The position numbers were made by a program, and so were the translations under genes. Below the pieces are notes generated by a model that made no database searches, had not been told where the DNA came from, and saw only the letters and a program-made list of their open reading frames with translations. A stretch of DNA of 64,000 nucleotides from Martinezella lusitana (GTDB taxonomy: Bacteria; Pseudomonadota; Alphaproteobacteria; Rhizobiales; Rhizobiaceae): positions 121,422 to 185,421 of the forward strand of contig NZ_FMAF01000006.1 of assembly GCF_900094565.1 (NCBI RefSeq), given 5' to 3'. Below are positions 54,688 through 62,779 of this stretch, piece after piece; within the stretch, counting starts at the first letter, position 1, and the number at the start of each line of letters is the position of its first letter.

Positions 54688-54737
54688 AGCGCATGGGTGG
54701 CTGTCGCCGGATGGTTACACCATCCTGCCCATGCGCT
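54688..54737 (-). promoter_or_regulatory. Nested leader hairpin of the ilvIH attenuator
   Basis: Outer perfect ten-base stem AGCGCATGGG (54688-54697) / CCCATGCGCT (54728-54737). Inner six-base stem GGATGG (54709-54714) / CCATCC (54720-54725). The 5' strand in the RNA covers leader codons 12-15, so ribosome position decides its formation. This is the pause or anti-antiterminator element expected in attenuation. Confidence 0.7.
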
Positions 54738-54771
54738 TTCCCACCACGATAAGAACCGTCGAAATTTTCAT
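54715..54771 (-). CDS. ilvL: ilvIH leader peptide
   Basis: An 18-residue peptide, MKISTVLIVVGKRMGRMV, then TAA. Residues 6-10 (VLIVV) are a run of the three branched-chain amino acids that IlvIH helps to make, the classic sensor of attenuation. No Shine-Dalgarno precedes the ATG, and a sigma-70-like promoter ends eight bases upstream, so translation may begin on a leaderless transcript. Too short for ordinary gene finding. Confidence 0.85.
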   Translation of the reverse strand: MKISTVLIVVGKRMGRMV

Positions 54772-54779
54772 GGGGTCGA

Positions 54780-54808
54780 GTGATAGACAGAAAATTTCGA
54801 AGCGTCAA
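54780..54808 (-). promoter_or_regulatory. Promoter of the ilvIH leader
   Basis: On the minus strand, TTGACG (54808-54803) and TATCAC (54785-54780) are separated by exactly 17 bases. The distance from the -10 box to the leader ATG is 8 bases, placing transcription start at or within a base or two of the ATG. Confidence 0.6.
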
Positions 54809-54927
54809 CGCATCAAGCAATAAAAAATCGCGCCCTCTCCCGATCCAAGTAAAAAGCATGGCTTGCCTACAGGATTTTGTTAAGCCGCCGACCCTATGCT
54901 CCGCTATCTAACGCTCGAGGTAGCCGT

Positions 54928-56964
54928 TTGCTCAATAATGATCTGCAGACGTCCGGCAAGGCTGGAGATTTTGATCGCCGCGACAAACTAAAGCCGGGAA
55001 ATCGCTTTCTCGGTCGCGTTGTCGCGTGCAACGGCTCCAGCGCGACCATTGCCGCCGTCGCCGAGAATGGCGGCACCGATCTCACGGAACTTTGGTCCGT
55101 CGGCAAGCTGATCTCCATCAGCGTCGGGGCAAATCGCGTCGCCGCCATGGTCTACGCCATGAACACCAGCAACATCGGCTGGGGCGAAGAGCAGGACAAC
55201 CTCTTCCGTATCGAAGTGGAGCTGCTGGGCGAAGTCCGTGTCGAGCCCGATGGCCGCGAGGAATTCTCAAGCGGCATTTCCGCTTATCCTTATCTCGGCG
55301 CCATCGCGCATCGCATCCGCGCCAGCGACCTGATGCGTATTTTCGATGCCGGCAAGGACAGCAGCTGCGTCATCGGCAAGCTGACGCAGGACGAAAGCAT
55401 CGATGCCGCCATCCACATCCCGTCGATGCTGTCGAAACATTTCGCCGTGGTCGGCTCCACAGGCGTCGGCAAATCGACCGCCGTCTCGCTTCTGCTGCAT
55501 AAGGCAATAGGCGCCGATCCGAAGCTGCGGGTGCTGATCCTCGACCCGCACAACGAATTCGCCGCCGCCTTTCCGAGGCACTCCGTCGTCATCGATACCG
55601 ATACGCTCGACCTGCCCTTCTGGCTGATGCGGCTCGAGGAATTCAGCGAAGTCGTCTTCCGTGGCCGTCCGGCGGTACCGGAAGAGCTCGATGCGCTGCG
55701 CGATCTCATTCCGGAGGCAAAACGCGCCTTTCGCGGCAGCGATTCAACCTTGATGCGTCGCCAGTCGGAAAAAGCATCGGTGACGGCGGATACGCCGGTT
55801 CCCTATCGCATGGCCGACCTGCTGGCGCTCATCGACGAACGCATCGGACGGCTGGAGGGGCGCCAGGAAAAGCCGCACCTGCGCTCGCTGAAAATGCGCG
55901 TCATCTCGGCAATCAACGATCCGCGCTATAATTTCATGTTCTCCAACAACACGATCACCGATACCATCATGGAGACCATTGCCGAGATCTTCCGCATTCC
56001 GGGCGATGGTAAGCCGATTTGCACCTTCCAGCTCGCCGGAATTCCTTCGGAAGTCGTCAACTCCGTCGCGTCAGTCCTATGCCGCATGGCGTTCGAGCTG
56101 ACGCTCTGGAGCGATGGCGCGATCCATATGCTCGTCGTCTGCGAGGAAGCGCATCGCTATATCCCCGCCGATCCGACGCTCGGCTTCCTGCCCACTCGGC
56201 AGGCCATTTCCCGCATCGCCAAGGAGGGACGCAAATACGGCGTTTCGCTTGGCATCATCACCCAGCGTCCGGGCGAACTCGACCAGACGATCCTGTCGCA
56301 ATGCTCGACACTGTTCGCCATGCGCCTTGCCAACGATCGCGACCAGGAAATCATCCGTTCGGCCATACCGAACTCCTCCATATCGACGACGAGCTTTCTG
56401 TCATCCATAGGCAACGGCGAAGCCATCGCCTTCGGCGAAGCCATTGCCGTGCCGATGCGCATGCGTTTTTCCCGCGTGGCGGAGAATTTGCTGCCGAAAG
56501 CCAATGGCAGCGTGGCGAAAGCCAGCGAGGAATCACCTGACACCGTCGACCTGCGGACCATTGTCAGCCGCATGCGCTCGATCTCCGCTCCCGATATTTC
56601 CGCCCTGCAGCAGAGCTACAATGCCGCGAGTGAAGTTATGCCTGAGATCAGGAACGATCTTGGCGATGCCCCTATCGAACAATCCGCAAGGCGCCTGATC
56701 GAGGCGACCTTGCCATCGATTGAACCCTATCGCCCGGACATGCTGCCGCGCGCCGACGCTCTGCCGCAGACGGCGGCCTCTATGCAGACATCGATCGACA
56801 GCAAGCTCGCGGAACTGCGCCGCGAAATCCGTGGCGACGACACGACTGGCGCTCGCGCGATGCCGACGAGAGACCCCGCTCCGTCCCTGCGGCGGGAGCC
56901 CGGCCTTTCGCTGCGCGACAGTATCCTGAAGAAGCCGCTGAGCAGTCTTTACGACAAGGATTGA
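54928..56964 (+). CDS. HerA-like ATPase with HAS-barrel
   Basis: A 678-residue FtsK/HerA-superfamily ATPase. An N-terminal HAS-barrel (about 15-110, NRFLGRVVACNGSSATIAAV) is followed by Walker A VVGSTGVGKSTAV, Walker B MLVVCEEAHRYIP, and the conserved GIITQRPGELDQTILSQCSTLFAMRLAN block. HerA pumps or unwinds DNA as a hexamer; no NurA nuclease gene is adjacent. The start is a TTG with GAGG six bases upstream; another TTG at 54877 is in frame. It is divergent from the ilv leader. Confidence 0.85.
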   Translation: MLNNDLQTSGKAGDFDRRDKLKPGNRFLGRVVACNGSSATIAAVAENGGTDLTELWSVGKLISISVGANRVAAMVYAMNTSNIGWGEEQDNLFRIEVELLGEVRVEPDGREEFSSGISAYPYLGAIAHRIRASDLMRIFDAGKDSSCVIGKLTQDESIDAAIHIPSMLSKHFAVVGSTGVGKSTAVSLLLHKAIGADPKLRVLILDPHNEFAAAFPRHSVVIDTDTLDLPFWLMRLEEFSEVVFRGRPAVPEELDALRDLIPEAKRAFRGSDSTLMRRQSEKASVTADTPVPYRMADLLALIDERIGRLEGRQEKPHLRSLKMRVISAINDPRYNFMFSNNTITDTIMETIAEIFRIPGDGKPICTFQLAGIPSEVVNSVASVLCRMAFELTLWSDGAIHMLVVCEEAHRYIPADPTLGFLPTRQAISRIAKEGRKYGVSLGIITQRPGELDQTILSQCSTLFAMRLANDRDQEIIRSAIPNSSISTTSFLSSIGNGEAIAFGEAIAVPMRMRFSRVAENLLPKANGSVAKASEESPDTVDLRTIVSRMRSISAPDISALQQSYNAASEVMPEIRNDLGDAPIEQSARRLIEATLPSIEPYRPDMLPRADALPQTAASMQTSIDSKLAELRREIRGDDTTGARAMPTRDPAPSLRREPGLSLRDSILKKPLSSLYDKD

Positions 56965-56973
56965 CCGGTCAGC

Positions 56974-57870
56974 CTATGGGCTGATGCGCTCCCAGCTTTC
57001 GTCCATCTGATTGCGAAACCACGTCATCTGCCGTTTGGCATATTGCCGTGTAGCTGCCGCTCCGGTTTCCAGAACGTCCTCTCGCGTCATCTCGCCTCTT
57101 AGCATCGCGGCAATCTGCGACACGCCGATCGCCTTCATGACCGGCATCTCCGACGACAGTTCCAGCGCCAGCAGGGCCCGCACTTCGTCCGCAGCCCCCA
57201 TCGCCAGCATCTTTTCAAAGCGGCTGTTGATGCGCTCGTGCAGCAAGGCACGGTCCGGCAACACCACGATCTTCCGGGCGCGCTCAGGATCGATCACGAC
57301 TGGCCCGGTCTTCCCCTGAAAGGCGGCGATGGATTGGCCTGTCGCTTCAATCACCTCCAGGGCGCGAACGATGCGCTGGCCGTCCTGAGGATTGAGAGTC
57401 TCAGCAACGGCACCGTCGCGGTCGGCAAGCTCGCGATGCAGCGCTTCGGCTCCCTCCGCGAGGAGTCGTTCCCGCAGACGGCTTCGAATCTCGACGGGAA
57501 TCTCAGGCATGTCGGAAAGACCACCTGTCAACGCTTTGAAGTAAAGCCCTGTTCCGCCGACGAAAACAGGTATTCGCCCCTCATCGCGCAATCGTTCCAC
57601 CAATGCGGCGGCCTCGCGCAGCCAGACGCCGGTGGAATAGGCTTGCGCTGCCGGCACATGACCATAAAGATGGTGCGGAATGCCCTCCATATCCGCCTGC
57701 GAAGGCCGAGCAGTCAGCACGCGTAACGTATCATAAACCTGCATGCTGTCGGCATTGATGACCACGCCGCCATGCGCACGCGCCAATTCAACCGCCAGTG
57801 CGGACTTGCCGCTGGCGGTCGGCCCGGTTATCAGGATCGCGTCGATATCGCTCACAAGGTTTCTGCTCAT
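56974..57870 (-). CDS. miaA: tRNA dimethylallyltransferase
   Basis: A 298-residue enzyme that adds a dimethylallyl group to A37 of tRNAs reading UNN codons. P-loop ILITGPTASGKSALA near the start, then INADSMQVYDTLRVLTARPS, FVGGTGLYFKAL, and late QYAKRQMTWFRNQ. The start codon (57870) overlaps the divergent serB start by two bases, so promoters must lie within each other's coding regions. The longer open frame is a shadow of serB. Confidence 0.97.
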   Translation of the reverse strand: MSRNLVSDIDAILITGPTASGKSALAVELARAHGGVVINADSMQVYDTLRVLTARPSQADMEGIPHHLYGHVPAAQAYSTGVWLREAAALVERLRDEGRIPVFVGGTGLYFKALTGGLSDMPEIPVEIRSRLRERLLAEGAEALHRELADRDGAVAETLNPQDGQRIVRALEVIEATGQSIAAFQGKTGPVVIDPERARKIVVLPDRALLHERINSRFEKMLAMGAADEVRALLALELSSEMPVMKAIGVSQIAAMLRGEMTREDVLETGAAATRQYAKRQMTWFRNQMDESWERISP

Positions 57871-58759
57871 GGCCTTCGTTGCCACGCTTATTGCCAATCC
57901 GTCAAATCCCGTTCTTGCTCCGGCCATCGCTGAACAGGCAGCAGATGCCGTCAAGGCCTCAGGGCTCTATTGGCTGGCCGACGGCATCGCTTGCGATATC
58001 GCGCTGCGCGACGATGCCGACCTGCGGGCGGCGGAAGCCAACATCCTCGCCGTCATCGGCGGCGCGCCGATCGACCTGGTGATCCAGGAAGCCGAAACAC
58101 GGCGCAAGAAACTGCTGATCGCCGACATGGACTCGACGATGATCGGCCAGGAATGCATCGACGAACTCGCGGCCGAAGTCGGCCTGAAGGAGAAGGTCGC
58201 CGACATCACGGCCCGCGCCATGAACGGCGAAATCGCCTTCGAGCCCGCCCTGCGCGAGCGTGTGGCCCTGCTGAAGGGCCTGCCGATTTCCGTGGTCGAC
58301 GATGTCATCGCAAAACGCATCACCCTGACGCCGGGCGGTCCTGAGCTGATCGCCACGATGAAGGCGAAGGGGTATTACACTGCCCTCGTTTCCGGCGGCT
58401 TCACCGTCTTTACGAACCGCATCGGCGCGACATTGGGCTTCGACGAGGATCGCGCCAATATCCTGCTGGAAGAAAGAGGCGTCCTCACCGGCCTCGTCGA
58501 AGAACCGATCCTCGGCAAGCAGGCCAAGGTGGATGCGCTGACCGAGATCGCCGAAAAACTCGGCATTTTGACCGACGACGCGCTCGCCGTCGGTGACGGC
58601 GCCAACGATCTCGGCATGTTGCAGCTCGCCGGCTCCGGTGTCGCACTGCACGCCAAACCAACGGTTTCGGCACAGGCTCGCATGCGCATCGATCACGGCG
58701 ATCTGACCGCCCTGCTCTATCTCCAGGGCTATCGAAAGAGCGACTTCATCAAACCATAG
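57869..58759 (+). CDS. serB: Phosphoserine phosphatase
   Basis: A 296-residue HAD-family phosphatase, last step of serine synthesis. Catalytic motif I is ADMDSTM (first Asp nucleophile), motif II LVSGGFTVF, motif III K in GKQAKV and motif IV VGDGANDLGML. The N-terminal ~85 residues are the extra domain of the long SerB type. AAGG lies nine bases before the ATG. Start overlaps the miaA start head to head. Confidence 0.96.
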   Translation: MAFVATLIANPSNPVLAPAIAEQAADAVKASGLYWLADGIACDIALRDDADLRAAEANILAVIGGAPIDLVIQEAETRRKKLLIADMDSTMIGQECIDELAAEVGLKEKVADITARAMNGEIAFEPALRERVALLKGLPISVVDDVIAKRITLTPGGPELIATMKAKGYYTALVSGGFTVFTNRIGATLGFDEDRANILLEERGVLTGLVEEPILGKQAKVDALTEIAEKLGILTDDALAVGDGANDLGMLQLAGSGVALHAKPTVSAQARMRIDHGDLTALLYLQGYRKSDFIKP

Positions 58760-58793
58760 AAACGGCGGAAGCCGCCAATATCGGGTGCCATCG

Positions 58794-59357
58794 ATGATCA
58801 TCACCGAAACCGAACGCCTCATCATCCGCAACTGGCGCGAGACGGACCGCGATCTGGTCTTCGAGATCAATTCCGACGAGGCTGTGATGGAGTTCTTTCC
58901 CTTCCGCCGCAACCGTGCGGAAGCCGATGCCTTCTTCGACCGCGTCCACTCGATGATCGCCGAAACCGGCCTCGGCTTCTATGCACTGGAGGAAAAAGCC
59001 AGCGGCGAGACGATCGGCTTTTGCGGGCTGGCACGTGTCGATCACCTTGAGCCCCCCATAGCCAAGGGCACAATCGAAATCGGCTGGCGGCTCGCGGCTC
59101 GCTACTGGGGCAAGGGATTTGCCAGCGAGGCAGCGCGGGCGCTGCTCGCGCTTGGCTTCGAAAAGCTCGGTCTCGACCAGATCGTTTCCTTTGCCGTGCA
59201 CGACAATACCAGGTCGACCTCCGTGATGGAGCGGATCGGCATGCATCGCGTCGCCGGTGGCGATTTCGACCATCCCAACGTGCCGGACACCTACCCACAT
59301 TTGAAACGGCACGTGCTCTACCGCCTGACTGCGGATGAATGGCGCGTCGGGCGATGA
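58794..59357 (+). CDS. GNAT acetyltransferase (RimJ/RimL type), tandem copy 1
   Basis: A 187-residue N-acetyltransferase. Pattern ETERLIIRNWRETDRD at the start, acetyl-CoA loop YWGKGFASEAARALLALGFE, then SFAVHDNTRSTSVMERIGM. A GTG three codons upstream is an alternative start. Its stop overlaps the next gene (ATGA), and that gene is a clear paralogue. Target unknown. Confidence 0.9.
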   Translation: MIITETERLIIRNWRETDRDLVFEINSDEAVMEFFPFRRNRAEADAFFDRVHSMIAETGLGFYALEEKASGETIGFCGLARVDHLEPPIAKGTIEIGWRLAARYWGKGFASEAARALLALGFEKLGLDQIVSFAVHDNTRSTSVMERIGMHRVAGGDFDHPNVPDTYPHLKRHVLYRLTADEWRVGR

Positions 59358-59926
59358 CCCTCCTCGAGACGTCCCGGCTGACCCTCCGGCCCTGCCGGGA
59401 AGAGGACCGCGATCTGTTCTACGAGCTCAGCTCCGATCCCGCCGTGCTTGCGTTCTTTCCCTTTCGCCGCAGTCGAGCAGATGCCGATACCGTCTTCACC
59501 ATGATCCGGAGCATCGTCCCGGAACCCGGCTTCGATCTTCTGGTGATGGCTTTGAAGCAGAGCGGCGAAGCGATCGGCCTTTGCGGGCTGTCGAAGCCGC
59601 AGCTCGATCCCTATTTGCCGAAGGACGCGGTGGAAATCGGCTGGAGGATGTCAGCACGCCACTGGCGCAATGGCTATGCCACAGAAGCGGGTCTGGCGGT
59701 CCTGCGCCACGGCTTCGCGACGCTGAAGCTTGATGAAATCCTGTCGATCGCCGTTCACGACAACCGTCGCGCCCTGGCGGTCATGCGAAGGATCGGCATG
59801 CATCCTGATCCGGCGATCGACTTCGACCATCCGCAGATCCCGGACACGCATCCGCAATTAAGACGCCACGTCGTCTACCGCCTGCGTGCCGCCGAGTGGC
59901 GGTCGCAGCGGCAAACGGAAAACTGA
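59354..59926 (+). CDS. GNAT acetyltransferase (RimJ/RimL type), tandem copy 2
   Basis: A 190-residue paralogue of the preceding protein, with matching blocks (ETSRLTLRPCREEDRD, FFPFRRSRADAD, EIGWRMSARHWRNGYATEAG, VHDNRRALAVMRRIGM). The acetyl-CoA loop differs: HWRNGYATEAG against YWGKGFASEAA. Start set by the ATGA overlap. The two probably arose by tandem duplication and may acetylate different targets. Confidence 0.9.
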   Translation: MTLLETSRLTLRPCREEDRDLFYELSSDPAVLAFFPFRRSRADADTVFTMIRSIVPEPGFDLLVMALKQSGEAIGLCGLSKPQLDPYLPKDAVEIGWRMSARHWRNGYATEAGLAVLRHGFATLKLDEILSIAVHDNRRALAVMRRIGMHPDPAIDFDHPQIPDTHPQLRRHVVYRLRAAEWRSQRQTEN

Positions 59927-59931
59927 AGTGT

Positions 59932-61644
59932 CTACTCGAGAGCAACAGCGATAAAGCGCAAGTCGCCACTTGGAGACGCAATCATCAACTGCGCGTTTCG
60001 GCGCCCTTCCCGCTTCAGCGAGGCCACTTTTTCCGATGCGGCACTCGGCGTCTGCACGAATTCCTGCGCGACTTCGACGACAACATCCCCGGGCTTCAGG
60101 CCCTTCTCGGCGGCAGCCGAACCCGGTGCAACTTCCGTGATGACGACGCCATCGACGCTATCGGCGATACCGAAGCTCTTGCGGTTCTCGGCCGTCAGCG
60201 TCGCCAGCTTCATGCCGAGGATACTTGTGTTTGCCTGGGCCGGTGGCTGAGCCTGCGGCGACTGCTGCTGGTTGTCACCCTGGTCCTGTCCATCCATGCC
60301 ATCATCATTGCCGCCATCGCCCCCGTCCGGATTGATGACGCCGTCATGATTGCCGTCGCCATCAGGCGCGAGCTGAGGCTGCTTGTCCTTGTCGGTGCTC
60401 GCCGCTGCCGCCTGATCGCTATTTTCCAGCCGGCCAAGCGTGACCTTGACGGTCTGCTCCTTGCCGTCGCGGAAGATGATCACATCCACTTCCTTGCCGA
60501 CCGGGCTTTCAGCGACGACACGCGGCAGGTCGCGCATTTCAGCCACATCCTTGCCGTCGAATTTCAGGATGACGTCACCTGCCTTGATGGTGCCGTTGTC
60601 GACGGGGCCGCCCTTGATGACGCCGGCCACGAGTGCGCCCTTCGCGCTGCCGAGACCGAGACTGTTGGCGACATCATCCGTCACCGGCTGAATACGAACG
60701 CCGAGCCAGCCGCGACGGGTTTCGCCGAAATCCCTGAGCTGCTTGACGACGCCCTCGGCCAGCTCCGAAGGCACGGCAAAGCCGATGCCGATCGAGCCGC
60801 CGCTCGGGGAGATGATGGCCGTGTTGATGCCGATCACCTCACCCTTCATATTGAAGAGCGGGCCGCCGGAATTACCCTTGTTGATCGCCGCATCCGTCTG
60901 GATGAAGTTGTCGTACGGACCGGCATTGATGTTGCGCCCGCGCGCAGAAACGATACCGATGGTCACGGATCCACCCAGGCCGAAGGGATTGCCGATCGCC
61001 ATCACCCAGTCACCGATCCTCATCTTGGAGGAATCGCCGAACTTCACCGCCGTCAGCGGATGCTTCGGCTCGACCTTGAGGAGCGAGAGATCGGTCTTCG
61101 TATCGGTTCCGATCAGCTTCGCCTTCAGCTTCGTCCCGTTCGGGAAGATCGCCTCGATATCATCGGCGCCTTCGATGACGTGGTTGTTAGTGACGATATA
61201 GCCGGCCGCATCGATGACGAAGCCAGAACCGAGCGAGCTTACCTTGCGGTTGCTGTCCTCGTTATTCCTGTTCTTGAAGAAATCGTTGAAGAAATCCTGG
61301 AACGGCGAATTGTCCGGCACCTTCGGCGTCGCCGGGCCGTCCCCCTCGTCCTTCACCTTCTGCGAGGTGGAGATGTTGACGACGGCATCGAGCAAACCGG
61401 AAGCAAGATCTGCAACCGAAGCGGGGCCGGCATTCATCGCCGGGTTCATCGTCATCGTCGGCGTGTCCGCAGGCGGCGTCTGGTTGTTGGTGGCTGCCGG
61501 TGCCTGAGCGCCCGCAGCCGCGCCGCTATTCTGCGTCTGCGCATAGGCCTGTTCGGCGCCACCGACGACGGGACCGGCAATCAGCGCCATGCTGGCCAGC
61601 AAAGCGAACGAACGTCTGAAAGGCAGGCGAATGGTCGGGGCCAT
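59932..61644 (-). CDS. degP: Periplasmic serine protease of the HtrA/DegP family
   Basis: A 570-residue exported protease/chaperone. A signal peptide is at about 1-35. The catalytic triad is H155 (TNNHVIEG), D185 (TDLSLLK) and S259 (GNSGGP). PDZ1 is at about 310-405 and PDZ2 at about 472-570. Between them lies an acidic, glycine-rich linker (about 410-470) that holds D430-G-N-H-D-G-V-I-N-P-D-G, a dockerin/EF-hand-like calcium loop. It clears misfolded envelope proteins. Convergent with the GNAT genes; spacing suggests its own promoter. Confidence 0.95.
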   Translation of the reverse strand: MAPTIRLPFRRSFALLASMALIAGPVVGGAEQAYAQTQNSGAAAGAQAPAATNNQTPPADTPTMTMNPAMNAGPASVADLASGLLDAVVNISTSQKVKDEGDGPATPKVPDNSPFQDFFNDFFKNRNNEDSNRKVSSLGSGFVIDAAGYIVTNNHVIEGADDIEAIFPNGTKLKAKLIGTDTKTDLSLLKVEPKHPLTAVKFGDSSKMRIGDWVMAIGNPFGLGGSVTIGIVSARGRNINAGPYDNFIQTDAAINKGNSGGPLFNMKGEVIGINTAIISPSGGSIGIGFAVPSELAEGVVKQLRDFGETRRGWLGVRIQPVTDDVANSLGLGSAKGALVAGVIKGGPVDNGTIKAGDVILKFDGKDVAEMRDLPRVVAESPVGKEVDVIIFRDGKEQTVKVTLGRLENSDQAAAASTDKDKQPQLAPDGDGNHDGVINPDGGDGGNDDGMDGQDQGDNQQQSPQAQPPAQANTSILGMKLATLTAENRKSFGIADSVDGVVITEVAPGSAAAEKGLKPGDVVVEVAQEFVQTPSAASEKVASLKREGRRNAQLMIASPSGDLRFIAVALE

Positions 61645-61792
61645 CAGGCATCCTCATCGATAAAGGGAAATCTTGAATAAGCATCAACATAAGGCGGAAT
61701 GATGAAGCGCGAAATCACCTTTTTGCGAAATCCCCGAACCTCAATCCGACCAAGGCATTTATGGCAAAGGTGATGTCGTTTCCGATAAAGAA

Positions 61793-61816
61793 AAGGGCCG
61801 CCGTGAGGCAGCCCTT
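61793..61816 (-). terminator. Terminator after hflC
   Basis: On the minus strand, AAGGGCTGCC and GGCGGCCCTT form a ten-base stem with one bulged position and a four-base loop, followed by TTTTC and a T-rich stretch. It lies 22 bases past the hflC stop. Confidence 0.7.
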
Positions 61817-61837
61817 GGATTTCAGCGGGTTGACGCC

Positions 61838-62779
61838 TCAGTTCGCCGGAGTCGTCGTCGGACTGGCCAGCGCCGGCGCGCCGGAATTGGGCGCGGTACC
61901 GTTGGGACTATCGAAGAACTTGAAGAAGTCCGACTTGTTCGGCGGCAGGACCAGCGTCTTGCCACCGGAAACGAACGCCTTGTTGTAGGCGGCCATCGTG
62001 CGATAGAATTCGTAGAAATTCGGATCGCGCGACGAGGCATCGGCGAAGATGCCGTTGCGCTCGGCTTCACCCTGACCACGCAGGACTTCCGAATCCTTCT
62101 GCGCATCCGCGATAAGCTCGACGACCTGACGGTCCGCGATCGCGCGGCGGCGCTGGCCTTCTTCGTTACCCCGTGCGCGGAGGAGCTCGGCTTCCGCCAA
62201 ACGCTCGGCCTTCATACGATCGTAAGTATTCTGCGACACTTCCTGAGACAGGTCAGTGCGGCGGATGCGGACATCCTCGATGTTGAGACCAAGCGTCTCG
62301 GCATCGCGGCGCAGATCGTCGCGCACTTCGGTCATCATCGACGCGCGTTCGTTGGAAAGCGCCGCTTCGAAGTTGCGCAGACCGTAGACACGACGCAGCG
62401 AGGCGTCGAGGCGGGTTCTGAGACGGGATTCCGCCGCATCACGATCGCCCGACACCGCCTCGCGGAACTTGCGAGCATCGGTGATCTTGTAGACCACGAA
62501 AGCATCGACCTCGTAGAACTTGCCGCCCGACACCTGGACGCGGATATTGTCCAGATCGAAACGGAGTTCCTGCAGCTGTATGTATTGAACGCGGTCAGCA
62601 TCCATGAAGGCGAAGGGCAGCTTGAAGTAGAGCCCCGGCTCCGCCTTGACTGCGCGGATCTGGCCGAAACGCAGGACGATAGCCTGCTCCCGGGCATTGA
62701 CCACGAACACCGACGAATAAACGAGCAGCAGCAGCACCGCGAGCGCGATGAGAATGGTTGGTAAACGGCTGGACGTCAT
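61838..62779 (-). CDS. hflC: HflC, membrane regulator of FtsH protease
   Basis: A 313-residue SPFH/prohibitin-family protein with an N-terminal membrane anchor (about 7-27, ILIALAVLLLLVYSSVFVV). The large soluble part faces the periplasm. Marks: QAIVLRFGQI, PGLYFKLPF, and AEAELLRARGNEEGQRRRAIADRQV in the coiled-coil part. Works with HflK to limit FtsH. Start shares one base with the hflK stop (TAATG). Confidence 0.97.
   Translation of the reverse strand: MTSSRLPTILIALAVLLLLVYSSVFVVNAREQAIVLRFGQIRAVKAEPGLYFKLPFAFMDADRVQYIQLQELRFDLDNIRVQVSGGKFYEVDAFVVYKITDARKFREAVSGDRDAAESRLRTRLDASLRRVYGLRNFEAALSNERASMMTEVRDDLRRDAETLGLNIEDVRIRRTDLSQEVSQNTYDRMKAERLAEAELLRARGNEEGQRRRAIADRQVVELIADAQKDSEVLRGQGEAERNGIFADASSRDPNFYEFYRTMAAYNKAFVSGGKTLVLPPNKSDFFKFFDSPNGTAPNSGAPALASPTTTPAN

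Noticed and set aside
59896..61680. A 594-codon plus-strand open frame over degP
   Set aside because: Antisense shadow of the protease gene. Its sequence is rich in His, Arg and Asp without fold-like pattern.
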